From positions 355,626 through 419,625 of the forward strand of contig NZ_MUXN01000011.1 in NCBI RefSeq assembly GCF_001995215.1: a DNA stretch of 64,000 nt, given 5' to 3'. Position 1 is the first letter of the stretch; each line of letters starts with the position of its first letter. Below, one piece after another: positions 52,298-60,630 of this stretch. The DNA comes from Amycolatopsis azurea DSM 43854 (lineage in GTDB: Bacteria > Actinomycetota > Actinomycetes > Mycobacteriales > Pseudonocardiaceae). The notes below the pieces were generated by a model. It worked only from the letters and a program-made list of their open reading frames with translations, was not told where the DNA came from and ran no database searches. The position numbers and the translations under genes were made by a program.

Positions 52298-53517
52298 GTC
52301 TTCCGTTCGCGCAGGAGGACGGCCGCGACGAAGGCGGCGAGAGCGAGTAGCCCGGCGCTCAACGCGTACGCGGTCCGATAGCCGCCAGTGAGCGCTTCGG
52401 GCATCGCGGCGCCTTCGACCAGCAGCGATTCGGTGCGGGACGCGGCCGCGGTCGCGAGCAGCGCGGTCCCGATCGCCGCGCCGATCTGCTGCGTGGTGTT
52501 GATCAGGCCCGAAGCGACCCCGGCGTCGGCGGGGGCGACGCCGGACATCGCCTGTCCCATCAGCGCGGGCATCGCCGCGCCGAACCCGGCGCCCATCAGG
52601 ACGAGCGCGGGCAGGACGTCCGCCGCGTAGTTCCCGTCGGCCTCGACCGTGGCGAGGAAGGCGAGCGCCAGCGCGACCAGCGACAGCCCGGTGACGAGTA
52701 CCGTTCGCGCCCCGAAGCGGTGGTTCAGCCGTTCGGCGAAGACCAGTGACATCACCGCGATCGAGACCGGGGCAGGCAGGAAGGCGAAGCCGGTGCCCAG
52801 CGCGTCGAGCCGGAGCACCCGTTGCAGGAAGAGCGCGGTGATGAACTGGAAGCCGAACAGCCCGGCGACCATCAGCACCATCACGGTGTTCGCGCCGGCC
52901 ACCGAGCGGAGGCGGAAGATCCTCGACGGCAGCAACGGTTCGCCGCGCGATCCGGTCCCGCGGTCGGCTTCGAGCAACCGGACCGCCAGCACCAGCGCGA
53001 CCGCGCCGATCGGCAGGTTGACGAAGAACGTCCAGTGCCAGTCGAGCAGCTGGGTCAGGGTGCCGCCCGCGATGAGCCCGATCGACGAGCCCGCGGCCTG
53101 GGTGAAGCTGTAGACGCCGATGGCCTTCGCCCGTGCCCGCGGTTCCGGGTAGAGCGCGGTGATCATGCCGAGCACGACGGCCGAAGCGAGCGCGCCGCCC
53201 GCGCCCTGAAGGAAACGGAACACGATGAGCTGCGCCTGGTCCTGCGCGATCCCGCAGAGCAGCGAGGCGAGAGTGAACACGCCGAGCCCGGCCAGGAAGA
53301 CCCGTTTCCGGCCGATCAGGTCGCCCAGCCTGCCGGACACCAGGAGCAGCCCGCCGAACGTGATCAGGTAGGCGTTCACCACCCAGGCCAGGCTCGACGG
53401 CGTGAAGCCGAGGTCGTTCTGGATGGACGGCAGTGCGACGGCGACGATCGAGCCGTCGAGGACGACCATCAGCGAGACGGCGCAGAGCACGGCCAGAGCC
53501 AGGGCGCGCTGAGGCAT
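52276..53517 (-). CDS. MFS transporter (DHA2/drug exporter type)
   Basis: 413 residues, about 12 membrane spans. DHA-type motifs are visible: the D-x-SIVAVALP segment after the first span (LDGSIVAVALPSIQND), LVSGRLGDLIGRKRVFLAGL, the long loop after span 6 and QAAGSSIGLIAGGTLTQLLD. Such exporters expel drugs, dyes or natural products; substrate not predictable. Divergent from the HxlR regulator with an inverted-repeat operator between them, so the pair is probably an inducible efflux system. Convergent overlap with the nitrilase gene. Confidence 0.92.
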   Translation of the reverse strand: MPQRALALAVLCAVSLMVVLDGSIVAVALPSIQNDLGFTPSSLAWVVNAYLITFGGLLLVSGRLGDLIGRKRVFLAGLGVFTLASLLCGIAQDQAQLIVFRFLQGAGGALASAVVLGMITALYPEPRARAKAIGVYSFTQAAGSSIGLIAGGTLTQLLDWHWTFFVNLPIGAVALVLAVRLLEADRGTGSRGEPLLPSRIFRLRSVAGANTVMVLMVAGLFGFQFITALFLQRVLRLDALGTGFAFLPAPVSIAVMSLVFAERLNHRFGARTVLVTGLSLVALALAFLATVEADGNYAADVLPALVLMGAGFGAAMPALMGQAMSGVAPADAGVASGLINTTQQIGAAIGTALLATAAASRTESLLVEGAAMPEALTGGYRTAYALSAGLLALAAFVAAVLLRERKTQEVIVA

Positions 53518-53546
53518 GGCGGATCCTATTCTGTGAATTTCCCCAG

Positions 53547-53566
53547 GTGATGCCTTGGTGCATCAC
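53547..53566. promoter_or_regulatory. Inverted-repeat operator between the MFS and HxlR genes
   Basis: GTGATGC and GCATCAC, exact complements with a 6-base spacer, lie in the 104-base divergent gap. HxlR-family repressors often bind such dyads, controlling both their own gene and the adjacent exporter. Confidence 0.7.
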
Positions 53567-53621
53567 TTGTAACAGCGCCCATCTTGTGTGACTCTGTTCC
53601 CTGCCGGAAGGAGGCACTTTC

Positions 53622-54023
53622 ATGTCCCAGGGGAACAACGATGTGACCGCGCAGGCCAGGGTGGTGGACCCGGAGAAACTCGAGGTGTGCACCGTGCTCG
53701 AGGTGATCAACCGGATCAGCGGCAAGTGGGCGATCGGCATCCTGCTGGAGGCCACGCGCGGTCCGGTGCGGTTCACCGAGCTGGAGCGGTCGGTGGAGGG
53801 GATCAGCAGGCGGATGCTCACGCTGACGCTGCGGAACCTCGAACGCGACGGCCTGCTCGTGCGCACCGTGTACCCGACGGTGCCGCCGAAGGTGGAGTAC
53901 GAGGCCACGGCGATGGCGAAGGAGCTGTACGCGTCGCTGAGCGGCTTGCTGAGCTGGGCGGAACGCCACCGCGAAGGGATCGCCGCGTCCCGTGTCGTCT
54001 ACGACGAGAAGGTCAGTGCCTGA
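53622..54023 (+). CDS. HxlR family transcriptional regulator
   Basis: 133 residues with the HxlR winged-helix pattern: an early Cys in EVCTVLEVINRISGKWAIGI, then LEATRGPVRFTELERSVEGI and SRRMLTLTLRNLERDGLLVR, and the wing TVYPTVPPKVEYEATAMAKE. The conserved Cys near position 23 fits thiol- or aldehyde-sensing members. Divergent from the MFS exporter, which it likely represses. Its 3' end overlaps the DUF6000 gene by 11 bases tail to tail. Confidence 0.9.
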   Translation: MSQGNNDVTAQARVVDPEKLEVCTVLEVINRISGKWAIGILLEATRGPVRFTELERSVEGISRRMLTLTLRNLERDGLLVRTVYPTVPPKVEYEATAMAKELYASLSGLLSWAERHREGIAASRVVYDEKVSA

Positions 54024-54594
54024 CGCCGTCCGCGTGCACCGCCCGCTGGACGTGCGAGCACAGCATGGCGAAGTACATCTTGTGGAACGGCAGGTCCGTG
54101 CTGTTCTTCGCGGACCAGCTTTCCCAGAGGCCGCCCGGCCGCAGATAACGTGACATGTAGGCCGTCCTGAGGTCGGCGTCGACGTGATGCAGGGCCGCGA
54201 GCGCCCATTCCTGGTCGTAGCGCAGATCCGGCCGCGCGAGGTACTGGTCCAGATAGGACACGAGGATCTCGGCGTCGGCGAGGGTGCCGAACCGGGCCAG
54301 GGCGAAGCAGTAACCCTGACCGGCGAAGACCAACCCGCTTTCCAGGAACAGCTCCCGGATGCGCCCGCGCCAAGCGGTGCGGCGGTCGGTGCCGATCAGC
54401 CAGGCCGCGGTGATCCGCGGCCGCCAGTCCGCCGCCAGCAGTTCGCCGAGTTCGTCGTCGGTGATCGTCCGTGCGTCCTCGGCGAGGTCGCGCAGGAACG
54501 GCTCGCGCTCGGCGTCGCTCATCATCCCGGCGAAATTGCCGTGCAACAGCTTCGAATACCGCCCGATAACGTAGCGGTCGATGGCGTCCGGCAT
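54013..54594 (-). CDS. DUF6000 family protein
   Basis: 193 residues from ATG 54594 (MPDAIDRYVIGRYSKLLHGN); an ATG 57 bases earlier is less likely. The DUF6000 pattern is clear: DDELGELLAADWRPRITAAW followed by LIGTDRRTAWRGRIRELFL, SGLVFAGQGYCFALARFG, VSYLDQYLARPDLRYDQEWA and RPGGLWESW. The fold appears helical (HEAT-like). Function unknown. A strong hairpin lies just upstream, ending the symporter transcript. Confidence 0.82.
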   Translation of the reverse strand: MPDAIDRYVIGRYSKLLHGNFAGMMSDAEREPFLRDLAEDARTITDDELGELLAADWRPRITAAWLIGTDRRTAWRGRIRELFLESGLVFAGQGYCFALARFGTLADAEILVSYLDQYLARPDLRYDQEWALAALHHVDADLRTAYMSRYLRPGGLWESWSAKNSTDLPFHKMYFAMLCSHVQRAVHADGVRH

Positions 54595-54619
54595 GCCGCA
54601 CAGTGTGCCGGAAAAGAAG

Positions 54620-54658
54620 AACCGCGGTGCGAGGACGGGGGACCCTCGCACCGCGGTT
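54620..54658. terminator. 15-bp hairpin after the dicarboxylate symporter gene
   Basis: AACCGCGGTGCGAGG at 54620-54634 pairs with CCTCGCACCGCGGTT at 54644-54658 around a 9-base loop, 16 bases past the symporter stop at 54675 and upstream of the DUF6000 start. Confidence 0.85.
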
Positions 54659-54674
54659 TCACTCTTGCCGGGCG

Positions 54675-56039
54675 TTACGCGTTCGCCACGGCTTTCTCTC
54701 GTTCGCCGTCACGGTCCTCGTGGGGATCCGAGGCGTGATCGTCGATCAGGGTGGCTTCGTCGAACGGGGCCTGACCGCTGAAGACCCGGTTGGCCTGGTC
54801 GCGGTCGAACTCCTTGGTCCACGTGCCGACCAGGACGGTCGCGACGGCGTTGCCCGCGAAGTTCGTCAGCGCGCGGGCCTCGGACATGAACCGGTCGATG
54901 CCGAGGATGAAGCCGACGCCGTCGACCAGTTCCGGCCGGTGCGACTGGAGCCCGCCGGCGAGGGTGGCGATCCCGGCGCCGCTCACGCCCGCCGCGCCCT
55001 TCGACGCGATGATCATGAACAGCAGCAAGGAGATCTGCTCGCCGACGCCCAGCGGCTGGTCCTGCGCGCTGGCGATGAACAGGGTCGCCATCGTCAGGTA
55101 GATGGCCGTGCCGTCGAGGTTGAACGAGTACCCGGTGGGCACGGTGATGCCGACGACGGGCTTGGAGACCCCGAGGTGCTCCATCTTCGCGATCAGGCGC
55201 GGCAGGGCCGATTCGGACGACGACGTCGAAAGGATCAGCAGGAATTCGCGGCCGAGGTAGCGGAGCAGCGTGAAGATGTTGACCCGGGCGCCGAGCCACA
55301 GGACCGTGCCGAGCACGCCGAACACGAACACCAGGCAGGTCAGGTAGAAGCCGATCATGATGACGGCGAGGCTGCGCAGCGCGCCCCAGCCGGTTTCGCC
55401 GACCACCGCGGCGATCGCGCCGAACGCGCCCACCGGAGCGGCCCACATGATCATGGCGAGGATCCGGAACACCAGCCGCTGGATGTGCTCGATGCCGCGG
55501 CGGATCGGCTCGCCCTTGGTGCCCAGCTTCTGCACGGCGAATCCGGCGAGCAGCGCGACCAGCAGCGTCTGGAGGACCTGGCCTTCGGTGAACGCGGAAC
55601 CGAAGCTGGTCGGGATGATGCCGAGCAGGAAGTCGACGGTGCCCTCGCCGCCCTCGGCCTGCGAGTGCGCCTTCGCGGCGGCGGCCGGGTCGAGGTGCAG
55701 GCCCTCACCCGGGTGCAGGAGGTTGCCCACGACGAGACCGATCGCGAGCGCGAAGGTCGACATCATCAGGAAGTAGCCGAGCGACAGCAGCCCGACCTTG
55801 CCGACCTTCGCGGCCTTCGCCACCGATCCGATGCCGAGCACGATGGTGCAGAAGATGATGGGGGAGATCATCATCTTGATCAGGTTGACGAAGCCCGTGC
55901 CGAGCGGCTTGAGCTCCTTGGCCAGACCCGGCGCGGCGAACCCGACGACGACGCCGAGGAAGACCGCCGCGATCACGGCCAGGTACAGGTAGTGCATCTT
56001 GTCGCGGCGTCGGGGCGCCGCTTCCGGCGTTGTAGGCAC
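54675..56039 (-). CDS. C4-dicarboxylate:cation symporter (DctA-like)
   Basis: 454 residues from the GTG at 56039, which has GGAGG upstream. DAACS-family features: eight or so spans, the serine-rich hairpin STSSSESALPRLIAKMEHLG, the VVGITVPTGYSFNLDGTAIY motif and the second hairpin KGAAGVSGAGIATLAGGLQ. It imports succinate, fumarate or malate with cations. It is divergent from the CitA/DcuS-type kinase gene, its likely regulator. The C-terminal 40 residues are acidic and probably cytoplasmic. Confidence 0.92.
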   Translation of the reverse strand: MPTTPEAAPRRRDKMHYLYLAVIAAVFLGVVVGFAAPGLAKELKPLGTGFVNLIKMMISPIIFCTIVLGIGSVAKAAKVGKVGLLSLGYFLMMSTFALAIGLVVGNLLHPGEGLHLDPAAAAKAHSQAEGGEGTVDFLLGIIPTSFGSAFTEGQVLQTLLVALLAGFAVQKLGTKGEPIRRGIEHIQRLVFRILAMIMWAAPVGAFGAIAAVVGETGWGALRSLAVIMIGFYLTCLVFVFGVLGTVLWLGARVNIFTLLRYLGREFLLILSTSSSESALPRLIAKMEHLGVSKPVVGITVPTGYSFNLDGTAIYLTMATLFIASAQDQPLGVGEQISLLLFMIIASKGAAGVSGAGIATLAGGLQSHRPELVDGVGFILGIDRFMSEARALTNFAGNAVATVLVGTWTKEFDRDQANRVFSGQAPFDEATLIDDHASDPHEDRDGEREKAVANA

Positions 56040-56203
56040 CTTTGCCTCCAGCTCAGGGGGGTGTCCGTGGGATTGCCGGTCACTATCACCCGGGCAGGTG
56101 AGCTGGGTCACGGTTGTGTTCATTGAGTTCGTGCGAGTGGTTTCCGGGGAATTCCGGCCGGGCGCGCTGAGCGGCCCCGGTACCGGTGTGCTGGTATGGG
56201 CGG

Positions 56204-57817
56204 GTGCCCTCGACGACGCGGATCCGGACCAGGCGTGGCAGTCTCGCCCGCCAGCTGCTGATTCTCCAGCTCGTCGTGCTTTTCGTGCTCGTCGCGGCGG
56301 GGGTGACCTTCGCCTATCTCGATTCCGTGCGGGCCACCGAAGACCGCGCGCGCGACAAGGTGACCGCGGTCGCCGAAGCGGTCGCGGACGCGCCCGGCGT
56401 GATCGCCGCACTGTCCACATCGGATCCCACCCGGACACTCCAGCCGTTTGCGCAGAGTGTCCGCGCGGACACGGAAGTGGATTTCGTGACCATCATGGAC
56501 AAGAACGGGATCCGCTACACCCACCCGAATCCGGAGCTGATCGGGCAGCCGTTCATCGGCAACATCGGCGAGGCGCAGCGCGGCGGCAAGGTCGTCGAGA
56601 CCTATGCCGGTTCGCTCGGCCCGTCCGAACGCGTCGTGGTCCCGGTGCGCGGCGCCGCGGGACAGGTCGTCGCGCTGGTGTCGGTCGGTATCACGGTCGA
56701 AGCCATCGACGCCGAACTGCGCGAACGCCTGTGGCCGTTGATCGGGGTCGCGGTGGCGGTGCTGGTGGTCGGTGGGATCGGCAGTTATCTGGTCAGCGCC
56801 CGGCTCCGGCGGCAGACCAGGGGGATCGCGCCCGAGGAACTGAGCAACCTGTTCGAGTACCACGAAGCCGTCCTGCACTCCGTTCGCGAAGGGCTGCTGC
56901 TCGTCGGCGGCGACGGCCGGGTGGTGCTGTGCAATGACGGCGCCCGCGCGCTGCTGGGCGTCGCCGATGATCCGGTCGGCCGGGAACTGTCCGCATTGGA
57001 CATTCCCGAGGATCTCGTCGAGGCGTTCACCTCGGGGGAGGAGCGCACCGACGAACTCCACCTCACCGAAGCCAGGGTCCTCGTCGTGAGTACGGCGCCG
57101 GTGCGCTCGCGTGGGGAGGCGATGGGCACCGTCGTGATCCTGCGCGACCACACGGAACTCCAGGCGCTGACCGGGGAACTGACCACGGTGCGCGGACTGG
57201 CCGAGGCGCTGCGGTCGCAGGCGCACGAGGCGGCGAACCGGCTCCACACCGTCGTTTCGCTGGTCGAGATCGGCCGTCCCGAACAGGCCGTCGAGTTCGC
57301 GACCGAGGAGCTCGCGCTGGCTCAGGAACTCACCGATCGCGTGGTCGGCGCGGTCGCCGAACCGGTGCTGGCGGCGTTGCTGCTGGGCAAGGCGGCGGAG
57401 GCGAGCGAACGCGGCGTCGAGTTCACGATCACGCCCGACACCGTCATGGAGGACTCGGACACCGGCGTCCCCCCGCGAGACCTGGTGACCATCCTCGGCA
57501 ACCTGATCGACAACGGGATCGACGCGGCCGCGGGGAACGCCGGCAACGGTGAGCGCCCCGGGGTCGAGGTCACCGTGCGGTCCGGCGCCGAGGAGTTGCT
57601 GCTGCGGGTCGCCGACACCGGACCCGGCGTGGACGACGTCGAGGACGTCTTCCGGCGCGGCTGGACCACCAAACCGGAGGACGGGCACGGGCTCGGGCTG
57701 GCGTTGGTGGGGCAGGCGGTGCGGCGGCACAGTGGGACGATCGACGTCGGCCGCGACGAGGGCGCGGTGTTCACTGTGCGCTTGCCGCTCAAGTCGCCGA
57801 AGGAGCCGACACGATGA
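56204..57817 (+). CDS. CitA/DcuS-type sensor histidine kinase
   Basis: 537 residues from the GTG at 56204. One span near 25-45, a PDC sensor domain outside (about 45-180: RATEDRARDKVTAVAEAVAD, FVTIMDKNGIRYTHPNPELI with the carboxylate-binding region), a second span (LWPLIGVAVAVLVVGGIGSY), a PAS domain (YHEAVLHSVREGLLLVGGDG) and an HATPase. The H-box has the family form SQAHEAANRLHTVVSLVEIG; the N, G1 and G2 boxes read ILGNLIDNGIDAA, VADTGPGV and EDGHGLGLALVGQAV. It senses extracellular C4-dicarboxylates or citrate and phosphorylates the response regulator overlapping its 3' end. Confidence 0.93.
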   Translation: MPSTTRIRTRRGSLARQLLILQLVVLFVLVAAGVTFAYLDSVRATEDRARDKVTAVAEAVADAPGVIAALSTSDPTRTLQPFAQSVRADTEVDFVTIMDKNGIRYTHPNPELIGQPFIGNIGEAQRGGKVVETYAGSLGPSERVVVPVRGAAGQVVALVSVGITVEAIDAELRERLWPLIGVAVAVLVVGGIGSYLVSARLRRQTRGIAPEELSNLFEYHEAVLHSVREGLLLVGGDGRVVLCNDGARALLGVADDPVGRELSALDIPEDLVEAFTSGEERTDELHLTEARVLVVSTAPVRSRGEAMGTVVILRDHTELQALTGELTTVRGLAEALRSQAHEAANRLHTVVSLVEIGRPEQAVEFATEELALAQELTDRVVGAVAEPVLAALLLGKAAEASERGVEFTITPDTVMEDSDTGVPPRDLVTILGNLIDNGIDAAAGNAGNGERPGVEVTVRSGAEELLLRVADTGPGVDDVEDVFRRGWTTKPEDGHGLGLALVGQAVRRHSGTIDVGRDEGAVFTVRLPLKSPKEPTR

Positions 57818-58482
57818 TCAAGGTGCTGGTCGTCGAGGACGAACCGGTCGCCGCCGACGCGCATCGGGTGTACGTCGAGCGAATGCCGGGCTTCACCGTG
57901 TCCGGCGTCGTCCATTCCGGCGCCGACGCGTTGCGCTTCTGCGAACGCGAACCGGTCGACCTGGTGCTGCTGGACTTCTACCTGCCCGACACGCACGGGC
58001 TCGCGGTCTGCCGGTCGCTGCGCGCGGCCGGTCTCCCGATCGACGTCATCGCGGTGACGTCGGCGCGTGACCTGGCGCTGGTCAAGGCGGCCGTGTCGGT
58101 CGGCGTGGTGCAGTACTTGCTGAAACCGTTCACTTTCGCTTCCCTGCGGGAGAAATTGGAGCGCTACGCCGAATTCCACGGCGCTTCCGGCGAGGTCTCG
58201 GGGCAGGCCGAGATCGACCGCGCGCTCGGCACGCTGCGCACCACCGAGCGGCAGGCGCTGCCGAAGGGGATGAGCGGGCAGACCCTGGAAGCGATCACCG
58301 ACGTCCTCGCGTCGGCCGCGGACGGCCTGTCCGCCGGAGCGGCGGCGACCGCGATCGGCGCCTCCCGCGTCACCGCGCGCCGCTACCTCGAATACCTCGC
58401 CGACAACGGCCTCGCCCAGCGCGAGCCCCGCTACGGCCAGGTCGGCCGTCCCGAGGTCTGGTACAAACCCAAGACCGTATAA
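57814..58482 (+). CDS. CitB/DcuR-type response regulator
   Basis: 222 residues, ATGA overlap with the kinase gene. Receiver domain: IKVLVVEDEPVAADAHRVYV, phosphorylated Asp54 (VDLVLLDFYLPDTHGL), Thr/Ser at 82-83 and Lys104 (YLLKPF). The C-terminal domain is the CitB-type winged HTH (GASRVTARRYLEYLADNGLA, QREPRYGQVGRPEVWYK). It likely activates the divergent symporter gene. The intergenic stretch between the symporter and kinase starts is about 165 bases and would hold both promoters. Confidence 0.93.
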   Translation: MIKVLVVEDEPVAADAHRVYVERMPGFTVSGVVHSGADALRFCEREPVDLVLLDFYLPDTHGLAVCRSLRAAGLPIDVIAVTSARDLALVKAAVSVGVVQYLLKPFTFASLREKLERYAEFHGASGEVSGQAEIDRALGTLRTTERQALPKGMSGQTLEAITDVLASAADGLSAGAAATAIGASRVTARRYLEYLADNGLAQREPRYGQVGRPEVWYKPKTV

Positions 58483-58501
58483 CGACCTATACCGCGTCGC
58501 G

Positions 58502-58885
58502 GTGACTACCGTGGTAGGGGTGAAGATCGGCGAACTCGCGCGGAGGACTGGGGTCAGCGTCCGTGCGCTGCGCTACTACGAGGAAGAGGGCTTGCTCAGC
58601 CCTGGCCGGGAAGACAACGGCTACCGCGACTTCTGCGACGGCTCGGTCGAGGCCGTCCTCCAGATCCGCGGGATGCTCGACGCGGGACTGCCGACGAGGC
58701 TGATCCGCGAAGTCCTCCCGTACCTCGACGGGCCCGGCGACGTCCGGCCGAAAGTGCCGTGCGAGTACATGATCGACGAGGTCGCGCGGCAGCGGGAAGT
58801 GCTCGATCGCCGGATCGCGCTCATGACCCGCAATCGCGACGCCCTCGACGCGTACCTCCGCGACTTGACTCTCACACAAACGTGA
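58502..58885 (+). CDS. MerR family transcriptional regulator
   Basis: 127 residues (GTG 58502; a GTG at 58520 giving VKIGELARRTGV is also plausible). The HTH is canonical (IGELARRTGVSVRALRYYEE, EGLLSPGREDNGYRDFC), followed by the dimerisation helix (GPGDVRPKVPCEYMIDEVAR, LDRRIALMTRNRDALDAYLR). A Cys in VPCEYM could be a sensing residue. It lies immediately upstream of a quinone oxidoreductase gene; the promoter of that gene, with a dyad in the spacer, overlaps the end of this gene. Confidence 0.9.
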   Translation: MTTVVGVKIGELARRTGVSVRALRYYEEEGLLSPGREDNGYRDFCDGSVEAVLQIRGMLDAGLPTRLIREVLPYLDGPGDVRPKVPCEYMIDEVARQREVLDRRIALMTRNRDALDAYLRDLTLTQT

Positions 58886-58895
58886 GGGTTTTAGC
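58865..58895 (+). promoter_or_regulatory. MerR-type promoter of the quinone oxidoreductase gene
   Basis: TTGACT at 58865 and TTTAGC at 58890 are separated by 19 bases that contain the dyad CTCAC-acaaac-GTGAG (58871-58886). The long spacer with a centred dyad is the MerR activator layout. The ATG at 58904 lies 8 bases after the -10 box, so the message is likely leaderless. The element overlaps the last codons of the regulator gene. Confidence 0.82.
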
Positions 58896-58903
58896 GTGCG
58901 AGC

Positions 58904-59854
58904 ATGACTTCGATGCGCGCACTGCGACAGGACTCCGCGAACGGTCCTGAAGATCTCCACCTGATCACCGACGCGCCCGTTCCGGCGCCGGGACCGGGCG
59001 AAATCCTGGTGAAGGTCACGGCCGCCGGTGTCAACTTCGCCGACGTCATGCAGACGCGGGGAACGTACGAGGGCGGTCCGCAAGCGCCCTACGTCGCCGG
59101 ATTCGAGGCGGCGGGTGAGGTCGTGGCCGTGGGGGACGGCGTGATCGCGCCCGCCGTCGGCGATCACGCCGTCGGGACCGGCGGCGGGGCCTTCGCCGAG
59201 TACATGGTCATGCCCGCGGCCGGCGCGGTCCCCGTGCCGGAGGGCTGGTCGGACGATCAGGCGATCGGGCTGATCCTGAACTGGGTCACCGCGCTCGCCG
59301 CGCTCAAACCGCTGGGGCGGTTGGCGGCCGGTGAGACCGTGCTGGTGCAGGCGGCGGCCGGTGGGGTCGGCCAGGCCGCGGTCCGGCTGGCCAAGCACTA
59401 CGGGGCCACCGTCATCGGCACCGCCTCGCCGGGCAAGCACGACCTGGTGCGGGCGCTGGGTGCTGATCGTGTCCTCGGCTACGGCGCGGAGGCGGGGGAG
59501 GTGGACCTGGTGCTCGAATCGGTCGGCGGGACGACGTTCGGCGCGAGCCTCGCCGCCGCCAAGCGGGTCACCGGACGCGTCGTGGTCTACGGCGTCGCCG
59601 GGGGAGAGGTCGCGATCACCAACCGGGACTTGAACTTCCGGCACCAGATCCACTTGATCGGCCTGCATCTCGGCGTCCTGATCGAGCACGCGCCGTCGAT
59701 CTTCGCGGAGCTGATGGACGAACTGCGCGAACTCGTCGCCACCGGTGTCTGCGCTCCGGGAACCCCGACGGTGTACGACCTCGCGGACGGGCCGAAAGCG
59801 CTCGCGGAACTGGAGGCGCGGGCGACTTCGGGCAAGCTCGTGCTCCGGCCCTGA
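58904..59854 (+). CDS. NADPH:quinone oxidoreductase (zinc-free MDR family)
   Basis: 316 residues. Medium-chain reductase pattern without the catalytic zinc Cys: GEILVKVTAAGVNFADVMQT, PYVAGFEAAGEVVAVGDGV and the nucleotide-binding AAAGGVGQAAVRLAKHYGAT, with the later VLGYGAEAGEVDLVLESVGG strand. It reduces quinones or other electrophiles with NADPH. Control by the adjacent MerR regulator is implied by the promoter dyad; such pairs usually respond to electrophiles or oxidants. Confidence 0.92.
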   Translation: MTSMRALRQDSANGPEDLHLITDAPVPAPGPGEILVKVTAAGVNFADVMQTRGTYEGGPQAPYVAGFEAAGEVVAVGDGVIAPAVGDHAVGTGGGAFAEYMVMPAAGAVPVPEGWSDDQAIGLILNWVTALAALKPLGRLAAGETVLVQAAAGGVGQAAVRLAKHYGATVIGTASPGKHDLVRALGADRVLGYGAEAGEVDLVLESVGGTTFGASLAAAKRVTGRVVVYGVAGGEVAITNRDLNFRHQIHLIGLHLGVLIEHAPSIFAELMDELRELVATGVCAPGTPTVYDLADGPKALAELEARATSGKLVLRP

Positions 59855-60015
59855 CGAGGCGAACCGAACATCGTCGTATGCGAACCTGTGCATGTCAATA
59901 GGTCGAAAGTGTTGGTAAATCACCAGCTGGCTGACGCGACGAAAGTTGGTGCCCAGCAGCGGCGGAGGCTCCTAAATTCACGAACCATTCCGTTGTCCTC
60001 ACAAGGAGTGGGTCC

Positions 60016-60564
60016 ATGGCAAGGAAGTTCTTCGTCTCCGCGTCCGTGAGCTTGGCGCTGCTCGCCGTCCCGGTGACCGCGGGCCAGGCCGCCGCGGTCG
60101 AGCCCGCCCAGTCGACCGCCGCGGTGACCACGGTCTACTACGACGCCTCGGGAGCGCCCAGCTTCCGTGCCGCCATCCAGGCGGGTGCGGCGAACTGGAA
60201 CAACTCGGTGTCCAACGTCAAGCTGCAGGAGAGCTCCTCGGGCGCCACCCTGCGCTACACCGAGGGCAACGACCCCCGGGGTTCGTACGCCCAGACCGAC
60301 GGCCACGGCAGCGGCACCATCTTCATCGACTACTCGCAGGCGCAGCAGTACGACCAGACGCGGATCGCCGCGCACGAGACCGGCCACGCGCTCGGCCTGC
60401 CGGACAACTACCAGGGCCCGTGCTCCGAACTGATGTCCGGTGGCGGCCCCGGCCCGTCCTGCACCAACGCGAAGCCGAACGCCCAGGAAGTCTCGCGGGT
60501 GAACTCGCTGTGGGCCAACGGTTTGCTGTCGACCGGCGCCATGCAGCGCATCTACAACTACTGA
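60016..60564 (+). CDS. Snapalysin-type (M7) secreted zinc metalloprotease
   Basis: 182 residues. Signal peptide [20 protein letters not shown], then the mature M7 domain: [40 protein letters not shown] and the zinc motif [11 protein letters not shown] (His120, Glu121, His124, Asp130, the metzincin-like HExxHxxGxxD in which Asp replaces His). The Met-turn region reads CSELMSGGG, with Cys136 and Cys149 free to form a disulfide. It is the small extracellular protease typical of actinomycetes. GAGTGG upstream is a plausible binding site. A hairpin at 60578 ends the transcript. Confidence 0.94.
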   Translation: MARKFFVSASVSLALLAVPVTAGQAAAVEPAQSTAAVTTVYYDASGAPSFRAAIQAGAANWNNSVSNVKLQESSSGATLRYTEGNDPRGSYAQTDGHGSGTIFIDYSQAQQYDQTRIAAHETGHALGLPDNYQGPCSELMSGGGPGPSCTNAKPNAQEVSRVNSLWANGLLSTGAMQRIYNY

Positions 60565-60577
60565 CGCTTTCCGCTCG

Positions 60578-60624
60578 GTGAAGGCCCCCTTCATTGCGCT
60601 AGACGCAGTGAAGGGGGCCTTCAC
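60578..60624. terminator. Perfect 16-bp GAAGGCCCC hairpin between convergent genes
   Basis: GTGAAGGCCCCCTTCA at 60578-60593 and TGAAGGGGGCCTTCAC at 60609-60624; the loop itself can pair further (TGCG/CGCA). It lies 13 bases past the snapalysin stop and 6 bases before the beta-helix gene stop, so it ends both. Confidence 0.9.
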
Positions 60625-60630
60625 GGCGTT

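Noticed and set aside
50642..53908. A 1088-codon open frame on the - strand
   Set aside because: It covers the anti-sigma, SRPBCC, nitrilase and MFS genes in the wrong frame and encodes low-complexity sequence.
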